Notes: generated by a model not told the origin, from the sequence alone. Counted from the first letter of the stretch, positions 9,265 through 19,092 are shown. The stretch: DNA of 64,000 nt from DASUAS01 sp963756895 (GCA_963756895.1 CAVWPI010000007.1:558001-622000), one strand, 5' to 3'. Numbers and translations are program-made.

Positions 9265-9806
9265 CCCGTCTGCCGCGCCGCGGCGAGGAACGTGTCGAGC
9301 TCACCGGATGCCATCGGTCCGATCTTCGCCGCAGCCACGACCCCACTCGGCGAGATGGCATAGGTCTCCGGCTGTCCACGCGTGCCGAAGTCGAGCGCCG
9401 CCAGCGATTTCGGATCGAGCGCGATCGTCCAGCCGACGTCGTCGTCCTTCACGTACGCCGCGCACGGTGTCGGTCTCGTCGTCACGGACGATGCCGATCA
9501 TGGCGAAGTCGGGGTCGTCCTTGTGCGCGGCGTAGAACTTCTTCAGGAGGGGCTCCTCCTCCTGGCACGGGATGCACCACGAGTTCCAGAAGTTCACGAT
9601 CGCCGACTTGCCCGCGATGTCGGCCAGCGTCACCCGCCCGCCGTTGAGGTTCGGGAGGTTGAAGCTCGGGTGCGGCCTTGCCGACGAGGTGGCTCTGCCT
9701 CGCGTCCTCCTGCGGGTCGCTGCCGACGTTGAGCGCGAGCACCACGCCGAAGACGATCACGACGACGCGCGACCGCGAGCGCGGCGATGCGCGCCGGGTG
9801 CTTCAC
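9261..9806 (-). CDS. ccmG: TlpA/CcmG-type membrane-anchored thiol:disulfide oxidoreductase (frameshifted)
   Basis: From GTG 9806, MKHPARIAAL, a single membrane anchor, then a redoxin domain: IAGKSAIVNFWNSWCIPCQEE with the WCxxC active site, then DFAMIGIVRDDETD and the cis-Pro-containing GQPETYAISPSG. In System I biogenesis CcmG keeps CcmH and apocytochrome thiols reduced on the outer face of the membrane. Indels near 9720, 9665 and 9460. Its start overlaps the ccmF stop and its stop overlaps the ccmH start, both as GTGA. Confidence 0.8.
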
Positions 9807-11861
9807 ACCGGCACCTCTGCTTCGCGCGTCCTTCCGCGATCGCGGCGTCGGGGTTGCCAGCGGGACCGGCGCGAGGTCGTCGGACGGGATCGGGCGCGGG
9901 ACGACGGCGCAGGCGCGGTGCGAGGGCGAGGATCGTGCCGAGGGCCATGAAGCCGCCACCGATCCACAGCCACACGATGAGCGCGTTGATGCGCACGCCG
10001 AGCGTGATCTCGCGCTTGCGCGTTCGGCGACGAGACCAGCGTGAGGTACACGTCGTCGACCAGCCCGGTGTGCACCGACGGCGTGCCGATGCCCTCGGTG
10101 CTGTTCGGGTACGTGGAGATCGCCGGCGCGTACGTGCCGAGCTCGCGGTCGCCCTTCTCGACCCTGATGTCGGCGGACACCGTGGTCTTCTGGTCGCTGA
10201 CCGCACGTGTGCGAGCCGAGGTAGGTGACGGTGTAGCCCGACACCGTCGCCGACTCGCCCTTCTTCAGCTTCACGTCGCGGTTCGCGCCGTAGGCCGACG
10301 ACGCCGCCAGCACGACCGCGATGAGCACGACACCGAAGTGCACGACGAGCCCGCCGTAGAGGCGTGGGTTCGACCGCGTCGCGCGCCCGAGCGCGACCGC
10401 GCGCGACTCACCCAGCGCGCGGCGGCGACCGCGGATGCCGAGCACGAACTGGCGGACGATGCCCGCGGTCGCGAACGCGCCGAGGCCGTAGGCGAGGATC
10501 TCGGCGAGGCCGCGGGCGCCGAGGATCACCGCGACCAGCATGGTGAGCCCGCCGATCCACGCCGGGCACGAGCAGCCGGTTGCGCACCACTTCGCCGCTC
10601 GTCGCGCGCCACGGCAGCGCGGGCGCCGCCGCCATCAGGAACAGCAGCGCGAGCCCGATGGGCGTGGCCATGCGGTCGAAGTAGGGCTCCCCCACCGAGA
10701 GGCGACTGCCGCGCAGCGCCTCGGCGATGAGCGGGAACACGGTGCCGAGCAGCACCACGAACGCGAGCGCCGCGAACAGCAGGTTGTTAGCGAGGAACGC
10801 CGACTCGCGCGACACCGCGGAGTCGATGCGCCCGGGCGCGCGCAGCTTGTCGCCCCGCCAGGCGATGAGGCCGATGCCGGTGGCGGCGACGACGCCGAAG
10901 AACGTGAGCAGCCACGGGCCGATGTCGGACTGCGTGAACGCGTGCACGCGAGTCGATGACGCCCGAGCGGGTGAGGAACGTGCCGAGGATGGTGAGGCAG
11001 AACGTCGCGATCACCAGCGACAGGTTCCAGACGCGCAGCATCCCGCGGCGCTCCTGCACGATCACCGAGTGGATGAACGCGGTCGCGGTGAGCCAGGGCA
11101 GGAACGACGCGTTCTCCACCGGGTCCCACGCCCAGAACCCGCCCCAGCCGAGCACCTCGTAGCTCCACCACGCGCCGAGGATGATGCCGAGGGTGAGGAA
11201 GCCCCAGGCCACGAGCGTCGCCCGGCGGGTGTCGCCGAGCCAGCCCTCACCGAAGCGACCGGTGACCAGCGCGGCGATGCCGAACATGAACGGCACCGTG
11301 AACCCGACGTATCCCAGGTAGAGGATCGGCGGGTGGAACGCCATGAGGATGTGGTTCTGCAGGAGCGGGTTGGGCCCGCGCCCGTCGAAGCGGCACCGTC
11401 GACAGCTCGCGGAACGGGTTCGCGGGCCCGAGCATGAGCGCGAAGAAGAACAGCGCGACGACGAGACCGGTGATGATCGCGACCGCCACCAGCGGGTCGT
11501 GCCGCGCGCCTGCGGAACTTCAGCGCGCGACGAACGTGAGGTAGCCGCCGAGGATGACCGCCCAGAGCAGGATCGAGCCCTCGAGCGCGGCCCACAGTCC
11601 GGTGATGCGTGTAGAGCAGCGGCGTGCCGCGTCGCGTTGTTCTCGGCGACGTAGCGCAGCGAGAAGTCGTGGCTGATCAGCGCCCACTCCATCACGCCCG
11701 CCGCCGCGAGCGCGGCGATGAGCACCGCGAAGACGCACCGACGCCCGAAGCGCAGGAGGAACGCGTCGCGCAGTCTGCAGCCCGGCGAGGAGGGCGGTGA
11801 TGCCGATCACCGCGGCGCCGGCTCCGAACGCGACCGACGCGTATCCGAGCGCCGCCTTCAC
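9803..11861 (-). CDS. ccmF: Heme lyase CcmF (many frameshifts)
   Basis: Large polytopic protein from GTG 11861. Recognised by the WWD heme-handling motif WGGFWAWDPVENASFLPW, the preceding FHPPILYLGYVGF, and TFLTRSGVIDS; the C-terminal periplasmic domain and last helix (IVWLWIGGGFMALGTILAL) follow. It ligates heme delivered by CcmE to apocytochrome c. I count roughly nine indels (about 11775, 11610, 11513, 11395, 10950, 10565, 10205, 10020 and one near 9880). The conserved blocks are intact and collinear, so this reads as a damaged consensus, not decay. Confidence 0.85.
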
Positions 11862-12356
11862 GCTGCCCTCACGCTGCCTTCTTGGCCGGCGGCCTTGTTC
11901 GTGTCGACCTTCGGCGGCGTGTAGTCGGCGCCGTGCTTGATCAGGATGCGGTCGGAGAGGAACGGCGCGTCGGCTGCGCCCTCGACGCCCAGTGACCCTC
12001 CACCACGACCGGCGCGCCGTTCTTGAACAAGGCCGGGGGGTCGCCGTCGTGGTGGACGGCGACGGTGTTCTTGCCGTCGGTGACCCGGAAGTTCACGCCG
12101 TTCGTCTTGGAGTCGATCGAGTGGTCGACCACGACCCCCGGCGAGGCGGAAGCGCGACGTTCCCTTCGTCCTTGCGGTTGTTCACCGCTTCGGTGACGGT
12201 GCGGAAGTAGACGACGTTCTCGGAGAGCACGACCGCCAGCACGATGATGGCGACCACCGCCACCACGCAGCCGCCGATCGCGACGATGTAGCGGCCGCGC
12301 CGCTGGGGTCGCGGACGGGGGGCGGGCGCCGAGGGGGGCGAGGCGACCGTCGTCAC
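11858..12356 (-). CDS. ccmE: Heme chaperone CcmE (frameshifted)
   Basis: GTG 12356; proline-rich cytoplasmic start, signal-anchor helix (YIVAIGGCVVAVVAIIVLAV), then the OB-fold domain (NFRVTDGKNTVAVHHDG; LFKNGAPVVVEGHW). Near the C-terminus is LIKHGADYTPP, the HxxxY motif whose histidine covalently holds heme in transit; the CxxxY variant of some archaea and sulfate reducers is not used. Indels near 12150 and 11985. It starts in the ccmD stop and ends in the ccmF start, both GTGA overlaps. Confidence 0.85.
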
Positions 12357-12472
12357 TCCTGGCCTCGTGACCGCTCTGCTCGCTTCGTGCGCTGCATGAT
12401 CCAGAGCCAGTAGGCACCGATCACCGCGAACGTGAGCACCCAGCCGGTGATGACGTACTCGGCGAAGTTCAC
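12353..12472 (-). CDS. ccmD: Small membrane protein CcmD-like
   Basis: Only 39 residues from GTG 12472: NFAEYVITGWVLTFAVIGAYWLW is a single membrane helix, followed by a basic tail (QRTKRAERSRG). Size, topology and position between ccmC and ccmE match CcmD, which helps release heme-loaded CcmE from the CcmABC transporter. It overlaps both neighbours by GTGA. Too short to identify on sequence alone; the call rests on context. Confidence 0.75.
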   Translation of the reverse strand: MNFAEYVITGWVLTFAVIGAYWLWIMQRTKRAERSRGQE

Positions 12473-13206
12473 GGCGTCACCGCCCCGACCCGCTCGGCGA
12501 TCGCCTGCTCCACTTCGCGCTCCTCGCGGTCCTCGTCGAGCGCGAGCAGGTGGTAGCGCTTGTCGAGGAGGTACACGAAGAGCAGCGTGAACGCGAGCAC
12601 GCCGAACCAGAGCGTGAACGCCATGACTCCGTGGATCTTGGCGTCGAGACGTTCGTTGAACACCGTGCCCTGCTGGTGCAGCGTGCGCCACCAGTTCACC
12701 GAGAAGTGCACGATCGGCACGTCGACGAATGCGATGAGCGCGGCGATCGCGCAGCGCTTCGCGCGCGCCTCGGGTGCGGCGGGGATGCGTCGCAGCGCGA
12801 GGTATCCGAGATAGAGGAAGAACAGCACTGCGGTGGTGACGAGCCGCGCGTCCCACGCCCACCAGACACCCCACACCGGCCGCCCCCAGAGCGAGCCGAG
12901 GATCAGGGTGAGCGCGGTGAAGATCACACCCAGCTCCGCCGACGCGCCGGCGATGCGGTCCCACACCGTGGCCCGCGTGCGCGGCCACAGCCACAGGGCG
13001 GAGCCGAGCGACGTGATGCCGAACGCGAGGTACGCGATCCACGCCGCCGGCACGTGCAGGTACATGAGGCGTTGCGCGTCGCCCTGCACCTCGTCCTTCG
13101 GCGCGCCCCACAGCCCGAACAGCGCGAGCACGATCACCGACACCAGCGCCAGCCAGCCGAGCAGCTTGCTCAGCTGGGGCTTCAGCAGTCTCGTTCCGTC
13201 GTTCAT
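12469..13206 (-). CDS. ccmC: Heme exporter protein CcmC
   Basis: 245 residues, uninterrupted, six membrane helices. Carries the WWD motif WGRPVWGVWWAWDARLV and the flanking histidines in LHVPAAWIAY and HFSVNWWRTLHQQG that coordinate heme. CcmC loads heme on CcmE. ATG 13206 overlaps the ccmB stop (ATGA); its own stop overlaps the ccmD start (GTGA). It is one of only two ccm genes here without an indel. Confidence 0.93.
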   Translation of the reverse strand: MNDGTRLLKPQLSKLLGWLALVSVIVLALFGLWGAPKDEVQGDAQRLMYLHVPAAWIAYLAFGITSLGSALWLWPRTRATVWDRIAGASAELGVIFTALTLILGSLWGRPVWGVWWAWDARLVTTAVLFFLYLGYLALRRIPAAPEARAKRCAIAALIAFVDVPIVHFSVNWWRTLHQQGTVFNERLDAKIHGVMAFTLWFGVLAFTLLFVYLLDKRYHLLALDEDREEREVEQAIAERVGAVTP

Positions 13207-13878
13207 GCTTCCTCCAGGAGCGGGCCGAAGGCCAGCATCCCGATCGCCGTGAAGAGCAGCGCGAACACCGCCGAGGAGCGCGACCCAGGGCCAAGCGTCC
13301 GACGGTATGCCGTCGATCGCCGCTTCCCAGGCTCGGGTGGCCCCGAGGAGGACCGGCGCCACCACCGGGAGCAGGAGCACCGGCACCAAGGTCTCGCGCA
13401 CCCGCACTCCCGCGGCGAGCACGCCGTAGAGGGTACCGGTGGCCGCCACACCCACGGTCGCGGCGAGGGTGGCCAGCACCAGGGGCACCAACGTGTTCAG
13501 CTCGATGCCGTAGACGAGCACCACCGTCGCCGCCAGCACCACCTCGAGGGCCAGCAGTTGCAGCGCGATGGCGGCGGCCTTCCCCAGGAACAGCGCAGGT
13601 CCGTCGAGGCCGGACAGGCGGAGACCGTCGCGCGCGCCGTTGTCGGCCTCGATGCTGAACGAGCGCGACACCGCAAGGAGCGCAGCCAGCAGGACGGTCA
13701 CCCAGAAGAGACCGGGCGCGACCCGCTGCAGGATGCCGCGGTCGGGATCGAGCGCGAACGCGAACAGCAGGAGCACGATCAGCCCGAACGGGACGATCTG
13801 CTGCGCGGTCACGCGGGTGCGGGCCTCGATCCGCAGGTCCTTCCCCGCGACCAGCCACACCTCGCGCCACAGCGTCAC
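13203..13878 (-). CDS. ccmB: Heme exporter protein CcmB (frameshifted)
   Basis: From GTG 13878, preceded by GGAGGC. Six-helix ABC permease subunit: a cytoplasmic start LWREVWLVAGKDLRIEAR, then hydrophobic blocks and GARDGLRLSGLDGPALFLGK, typical of CcmB. With CcmA it uses ATP to release CcmE-heme. One indel near 13270 separates the last helix (AVFALLFTAIGMLAFGPLLEEA). The stop overlaps the ccmC start. Confidence 0.88.
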
Positions 13879-13888
13879 GCCGCCTCCA

Positions 13889-14582
13889 TCACGCGACGCC
13901 CCGATCGGTCGACTCGTCCACGTCGGGCACTGGCTCGACGATCGGGCCCAGCTGGGTCTGTCCGGCGGTGATGACGACCTCGCGGGTCGCAAGCTCCACG
14001 CGCGTGGTCGAGCTCGTGGGAGGCCACCAGCACGGTGCGCGCCTCGGACGGTGCTGCGCGCACGACGTCGTCGAGGACCTCCCGGCCCTCGGCGTCGAGG
14101 CCCGCGTGGGGCTCGTCGAGCAGGAGCAGGCGCGGGTCGCGCGACAGCGCGACCGCCACCGCGAGGCGTCGACGTTGCCCCATCGAGAGGCGGCGGTGCA
14201 CGACGTCGGCCTGACGGGCGAGGCCGAGTCGCTCGAGCGCGGTGTCGGCATCGCCGTCTTCGCGGCCCGCGGCCTTGGCCGCGAAGTGCAGGTTCTCCCG
14301 CACGGTGAGGTCGTCGTAGCAGAAGGTCTCGTGGCCGACGAGCGCGAGGTCGCGCCGTGCGCCCTTGCGGTCGACGGCGAGGTCGTGGTCGAGCACCACC
14401 GCCTCGCCCGAGTACAGCGGCACGAGGCCGGCGAGCAGCCGGAGCAGCGTGGTCTTGCCCGCGCCGTTCGCGCCGGTGAGCAGCACGATCTCACCGGTCG
14501 AGGCATCGAGGTCGACTCCGGCGAGAGCCGGGAAACGCCCCAGGAGACAGACGGCAGCGCGGAAACGGACGACGGCAGGCAC
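13889..14582 (-). CDS. ccmA: Heme exporter ATP-binding protein CcmA (frameshifted)
   Basis: From GTG 14582 with GGAGG upstream. Complete ABC ATPase: Walker A TGANGAGKTTLLRLLAG, signature LSMGQRRRLAVA, Walker B RLLLLDEPHAGLD, and H-loop ASHELDHA. One indel near 14000 changes frame at the end; the frame ending at 13889 is preferred because it leaves a proper ribosome-binding site for ccmB. First gene of the ccm operon; the 120-bp divergent gap to the sortase should hold its promoter. Confidence 0.9.
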
Positions 14583-14702
14583 TTCGCCTCCGGGCTTTCG
14601 GTCGCGGCGATTCTACGGACGGACGTCAGGAGTGGTCGAACCGGCGTCCCGGGCACCGCACCGAGCGAGCGTGAGGAAGTGTGCCGGTTAGCCTCGGCGC
14701 CC

Positions 14703-15632
14703 ATGCGCAGGGTGCTGGGCTCCGTGGGCCGAGCCCTGGTGACAGTTGGGCTGTTGCTCCTGCTCTTCGTCGCCTACCAACTCTGGGGGACGGGCATCTA
14801 CACCGCCCGGGCGCAGAACGACCTCCAGGAGCAGTTCGAGCAGGCACAACGGGAAGCCGGCACGACCACCACGACCGCGCCCACGGCGGCTCCGTCGACC
14901 GACGACCCCGTGGTCACGACCCCCCCGGACCTGGCCCCGTTCCCCGCGCCGCCCGAAGGCGAGGTGATGGGACGCATCGGCATCCCCAGGATCGGACTCG
15001 ACAAGTTCGTGGTCGAGGGCGTCGACGTCGACGACCTTCGCAAGGGGCCCGGTCACTACCCGAGCACCCAGATGCCGGGCCACGAGGGCAACAGCGCGAT
15101 CGCCGGCCACCGCACGACCTACGAAGCCCCGTTCGGCGATCTCGACCAACTGGCGCCCGGCGACGAGATCCGGGTGGTCACGGTGCAGGGCACCTTCCGG
15201 TACGAGGTCACCGAGCAATTGGTCGTCGACCCGAGTCAGATCGAGGTGCTCGACTCGACACCCGACCCGGCGCGTCCGGGTCACCAGCTGTCCACCCTGA
15301 CCCTCACCACCTGCAACCCGAAGTACTCCGCCGAGCAGCGTCTCATCGTCCGCGCCCAACTCCAGCTGCCGCCGGGTCAGACTCCGCTGCCACCGACCAA
15401 GGTGGCCAAAGGGAAGGACGCCACGACGATCGGCGGCCTGTCGGGCGAGTCGTCGTCACGCACGCCGACGATCCTCTGGGGCACGATCGCACTGGCGGTC
15501 GGGTTGCTCTGGTGGCTCCTGTTCCACCGCCACCCGCGCTGGACCACGTGGCTGATCGGGGTGATCCCGTTCCTCGTCGTGCTCTTCGTCGCCTACACGT
15601 ACCTCGAACGGTTGCTGCCGTCGAACTACTGA
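14703..15632 (+). CDS. Class E-type sortase, membrane anchored
   Basis: 309 residues. N-terminal helix (VTVGLLLLLFVAYQLWGTGIY), a Thr-rich linker, then the sortase barrel with the catalytic His in SAIAGHRTTYEAPF, Cys in LTLTTCNPKYSAEQRLIV and the Arg after it. A further pair of C-terminal helices (ILWGTIALAVGLLWWLLFH; WLIGVIPFLVVLFVAYTYL) is present. Sortases cleave a C-terminal signal and join proteins to cell-wall material; no sortase substrate with LPXTG/LAXTG was noticed in this window. It overlaps the next convergent gene by 7 bp. Confidence 0.9.
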   Translation: MRRVLGSVGRALVTVGLLLLLFVAYQLWGTGIYTARAQNDLQEQFEQAQREAGTTTTTAPTAAPSTDDPVVTTPPDLAPFPAPPEGEVMGRIGIPRIGLDKFVVEGVDVDDLRKGPGHYPSTQMPGHEGNSAIAGHRTTYEAPFGDLDQLAPGDEIRVVTVQGTFRYEVTEQLVVDPSQIEVLDSTPDPARPGHQLSTLTLTTCNPKYSAEQRLIVRAQLQLPPGQTPLPPTKVAKGKDATTIGGLSGESSSRTPTILWGTIALAVGLLWWLLFHRHPRWTTWLIGVIPFLVVLFVAYTYLERLLPSNY

Positions 15633-15871
15633 CGGACCTGATGATCCCGAGTCAGGACTCGTCGATCGAGCGCGACGACCTTGCCCGGCGTCACCGGGTA
15701 GCCGGCCTCGATGTAGAGCTCGCGCACCACCCCAGGGACGTCGGTGACGACCACGACGCGACCCGCCTCGGTGTCGAGCACGGCGATCTCGTCGTCCTCG
15801 GCAACCATCTGGCCTTCGTCGACCTCGACCCGGAGGACCGTGCCCTCGCTCGACGACCGCAGTTCGTACAT
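15626..15871 (-). CDS. Biotinyl/lipoyl-like domain protein lacking the modified lysine
   Basis: 81 residues that fit a single biotinyl/lipoyl hammerhead fold: SEGTVLRVEVDEGQMVAEDDEIAVL, then the hairpin, then PGVVRELYIEAGYPVTPGKVVALD. At the hairpin, where biotinyl domains have MKM and lipoyl domains DKA, this protein has DTEAGR, with no lysine. It therefore should not be biotinylated or lipoylated unless a lysine elsewhere is used. Possibly a scaffold or HlyD-like barrel remnant. Convergent with the sortase. Confidence 0.7.
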   Translation of the reverse strand: MYELRSSSEGTVLRVEVDEGQMVAEDDEIAVLDTEAGRVVVVTDVPGVVRELYIEAGYPVTPGKVVALDRRVLTRDHQVRQ

Positions 15872-15921
15872 GCGCGGGAGGATACCTGCGGCTTCGCGGT
15901 CGCCGTCAGTAGCGTGGTGCG

Positions 15922-16497
15922 GTGATCTTCTTCGTGGCGACGATCGCGCTCGCGATCATCGTGGTGGTCGCGACGAAGGGGAGCGTCGAGCGGCTCGGGC
16001 GGCTGCGCTTCCGCATGCTGTGGCTGCTGTTCCTGGGTCTCGCCGTCCAGATCGTCCTCGAGGTCGTCGACTTCCCGAAGGATCGGATCGAGGACCTGGG
16101 ATTCGCGATCCTCCTGCTCTCCTACGTCGCGATCCTCGGATTCTGCTTCGCAAACCGCTCGGTGCGCGGCATGACCCTGATCGCGATCGGCGTGGCGCTC
16201 AACGTGCTCGTGATCGCGCTGAACCAGGGCATGCCGACCAAGGACGACGTGCGCGAGCGCGCCGGCCGCGAGGTGCGCGTCCCGATCGAGCAGACCGTGA
16301 AGCACCGACCGCAGGAGGACGACGACCTGGTCGGCTTCCTCGGGGACGTGATCACGGTGCCGGAGTTCCCGAACCAGCAGTTCTCGATCGGCGACATCGT
16401 GATGGGACTCGGAATCGTCGACCTCTGCTTCGAAGGCAGCCGCGTGCCGCGACGGCGCGGACTCGCTCGCCCGGTGAGTCGCGCTCAGCAGAGCTGA
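15922..16497 (+). CDS. DUF5317-like membrane protein
   Basis: 191 residues from GTG 15922. Four to five hydrophobic helices (FFVATIALAIIVVVATKG; MLWLLFLGLAVQIVLEVV; FAILLLSYVAILGFCFA; GMTLIAIGVALNVLVIAL) and a conserved ALNQGMPT after the fourth, which I associate with the DUF5317 family. Function unknown. Its 3' end overlaps the convergent HD-domain gene by 13 bp. Confidence 0.7.
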   Translation: MIFFVATIALAIIVVVATKGSVERLGRLRFRMLWLLFLGLAVQIVLEVVDFPKDRIEDLGFAILLLSYVAILGFCFANRSVRGMTLIAIGVALNVLVIALNQGMPTKDDVRERAGREVRVPIEQTVKHRPQEDDDLVGFLGDVITVPEFPNQQFSIGDIVMGLGIVDLCFEGSRVPRRRGLARPVSRAQQS

Positions 16498-17666
16498 TCG
16501 TCGAGCAGGCCGCGCCGGTCGAGCACCATCTCGAGCGCCGCGATGACATGCGAGTCGTAGAGGTACTCCGGCGCGCTGCACAGCGCTTCGAGCGCGAGGC
16601 TCGATCGCTCCGCGTGACCGTCGGCGAGCTCGTCGAACGCGCTCGCGACCTTGAGGATCTGGCCCGACATCACCGACGGTCGCGAGGACACGTTCTGGCG
16701 GTAGGGCGCCCACTCGGCGGCGATGATGTCGCCGGCGGGGGCGAGCAACTGCGTGCCGCGGAGGATCGTCGCGCCCGCCTCCGCGACCGACACCGGCTCC
16801 GGCGGTCGACCGTCGTCTGGCTCGTCGAGGCAGACCTGGCCGAGGTGGTGCAGCAGCGCGGCGGTCTCGAGCTGCGTGAGCTCGTGGCGCGAGAAGCCCA
16901 GCGAGCCACCCATCGCGACCGCGAGTTCGGCGACGCGTTCGGCATGACCGTCGCGCACCATGCCCCCGAGCTCCGGCGCGGCGCCGAGCGCGCGGATCGT
17001 CTGGTCATAGGTGCGGCGGATGACCTCGAGGTGTTCGTACGAGTACCACGCCGCGAGCAGCGGGATGGTGAACACGGCGGGACCCCACAAGCCCATGCCG
17101 CTGCCGCCGTCGACTCCGATCGCGCTGATCGCCATGAGCGTCGCGCTGGTGACGAGCGCGACATCGGCCATGCGTCCGTGGTGGGAGATCGTCGTGCTGC
17201 GTTCGCGGATCATGCGGGCGATCTCGGCGATCACGATCGGCGCGAGCGCGGCCAGCGCCAACTCGAAGAGGAGCTTGGACGTCGACGGTGCACCGAGAGC
17301 GTCGGCCATGCCGTGGTACACGAGGATGGCGGCGAGACCCTCGACGATCCGCTCCGCGAAGAGGGCCAGCCGACCCTCGACCGAGGTGGGCTCCGAGCGC
17401 ACGAGGAAGGTGGCGAGCTCGGCGACCACGAGCACCAACGCCGCGTCCCGCACCGAACCCTGGCGTGCGAGCACGACCATGAACGCGAACGAGATGGGCA
17501 GCGCGGCGCGCAGCGGCGGCTTGAGCTCGATCAGCTCACCGGCCGCGATCGCGCCGCCGATCGCCGCAAGGGGCGCCCAGGGACTGCCCGGGTGAGCGAT
17601 CTCGATCCCGATCGCGACCGACGCGCCCCCGAGCGCGAGGACGAGCACGCGCACCCAGCGTCTCAC
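16485..17666 (-). CDS. Membrane protein with degenerate HD domain
   Basis: 393 residues from GTG 17666, whose GTGA overlaps the stop of the upstream HD-GYP gene. Several membrane helices fill residues ~1-190, followed by an HD-like helical domain: MVRDGHAERVAELAVAMG, then TAALLHHLGQVCL where a working domain has LxHDIGK. The metal-binding Asp is replaced by His, and no HHExxDGxGYP is present, so phosphodiesterase activity is unlikely. Probably the non-catalytic partner of the gene upstream, from which it may have duplicated. Confidence 0.75.
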   Translation of the reverse strand: MRRWVRVLVLALGGASVAIGIEIAHPGSPWAPLAAIGGAIAAGELIELKPPLRAALPISFAFMVVLARQGSVRDAALVLVVAELATFLVRSEPTSVEGRLALFAERIVEGLAAILVYHGMADALGAPSTSKLLFELALAALAPIVIAEIARMIRERSTTISHHGRMADVALVTSATLMAISAIGVDGGSGMGLWGPAVFTIPLLAAWYSYEHLEVIRRTYDQTIRALGAAPELGGMVRDGHAERVAELAVAMGGSLGFSRHELTQLETAALLHHLGQVCLDEPDDGRPPEPVSVAEAGATILRGTQLLAPAGDIIAAEWAPYRQNVSSRPSVMSGQILKVASAFDELADGHAERSSLALEALCSAPEYLYDSHVIAALEMVLDRRGLLDDQLC

Positions 17667-19034
17667 GACCCGGCCGCCTGCTCCTCGTGAACGAGCTCGT
17701 CGGAGATGAGGTTGCCGAGGCCGGCCGAGCCGGTGCCGGCTTCGGGCGGAGCAACGGCCCACTCGTGCTCGTCGACCTCGTAGCCGGCGCCGTACTGCTC
17801 GCCCCGACGTTCGATGGCCGCGATCGAGCGCGTCGACACAGGCCTCGTTGAACTGGGTGCCGGCGCCATCGCGCAGTTCGGCGAAGGCCGTCTCCTGGCT
17901 GAGTGCACGCCGGTAGGAACGGGTCGAGGTCATGGCGTCGAACGCGTCGGCGACGTGGATGATCGCGGGCTCGATGACGCCGCCGCCGACCGCGGCCGTG
18001 GCCGCTTCGGTCGTGGTGTCACCGGCGACGGGAGCGAGGAAGTCGATGCGGTGCAACAGCTCGACCGACACGACTTCGTGGCGCTTCACCCGTTCGAACT
18101 CCGCCTCGGTGAGACGCCCCGGCTTGTTGAGGATCTGGTTCGGCACGACGAGCTTCCCGATGTCGTGCATGAGCGCGGCGTAGCGCAGGCGCTCCAGACG
18201 CCGCTGTCCGAAGGCGAGCTCGGCGCCGACGTACTCCGAGAAGGTGGCGACGCGCTGCGCGTGGCCGGCGGTGTACGGGTCCTTCGCCTCGAGGGCGAGG
18301 ATGAGCGTCTCGATCGTCTGCTCCTGGCCCGCCTTGAGCTCGAGGTAGCTGGCGAACGTCGAGCGTGCGATCAAGATCGGGACGACGAGCAGCGGAACGA
18401 CGGCGGCACCGAGCTCCAGGTACACCCACCCCAGCCCCAACCCCAACAACGCAAACGGAAACGCCCCGACGTCAAAGGCGAGAATCTGCCTGAGAACGCC
18501 GAAATATGGCTCGTCGCAACTCAGTGCGACAGGGATGCTGACTAGCGGTGCGTGCACAAGGAGGTAGGTCGCAGCGCCGAGCGCGGTGGCAATCAAGAGG
18601 CGGGTCGTCGACCCAGCGACTGGCTGGTTTGCAATCGCCCAAAACACAAGAGTCGCCCCAAGGAGCGAGAGGGCGTCAGCAGACGCGTTGAAGGAAATTT
18701 TCAGCCAAGCCTGCTCGCGAAGTTGCGTCCAGTCGAGCGCTCCAAAGCAGCCGACGATCACGGGCCCAAGGAAGAACCGAAAGTCGCGGAACACGACGAG
18801 GGACGCGACAAGAACCATCACATTGCCGCTGATTCCGAGACCGACGCGCGCAGTGACGTCAAAGTTCGTAGCGGCCAGCGCGAAGAGCCCCAACACCGCG
18901 AGAGCGAGTGCCACATCAAGCGTGAAGACGTTTTCAGTCAGCGCACCCGCCGTGACGACGAGCGCGACTGTAAGACCGCACAGCACAAGTACGGTCAGCC
19001 GAATCATCCGCTCGGTTCTTCCTTGTGTATCCAT
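17663..19034 (-). CDS. HD-GYP-like membrane protein with missing GYP motif (one frameshift)
   Basis: About 456 residues from ATG 19034. Residues 1-230 hold seven or so membrane helices; the HD domain follows with KDPYTAGHAQRVATFSEYVG, AALMHDIGKLVVP, LNKPGRLTEAEFERVKRH and VADAFDAMTSTRSYRRALS. Between RIDFLAPV and IIHVADAFDAM there are only about 21 residues where the family has the HHExxDGxGYP loop, so the GYP part is absent. An indel near 17825 shifts the last 55 codons. The N-terminal ~200 codons are visibly less GC-rich than the rest. Confidence 0.8.
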
Positions 19035-19057
19035 GGCCTTGAGCTTCGAGGTGGAGG

Positions 19058-19078
19058 AGGCAGAGCCTCGGCTTGCCT
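19058..19078 (-). promoter_or_regulatory. Hairpin in the leader between small ORF and HD-GYP gene
   Basis: The segment AGGCAGAGCC-TC-GGCTTGCCT folds into a nearly continuous stem with one bulged base and a four-base loop. It lies between the end of the 28-codon reading frame (19093) and the HD-GYP start (19034). No T-run follows on the minus strand. It could couple translation of the small frame to the downstream gene. Confidence 0.35.
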
Positions 19079-19092
19079 ACGGGCTTTCCGTG

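Noticed and set aside
12353..13870. A 505-codon minus-strand frame covering ccmB to ccmD
   Set aside because: The protein it encodes is low-complexity Arg/Ala in the ccmB and ccmC region; only its last 39 codons (CcmD) are meaningful.
7875..14582. Whether the ccm genes are decaying pseudogenes
   Set aside because: All catalytic motifs and all start/stop overlaps are intact; only single-base indels in error-prone runs interrupt them.
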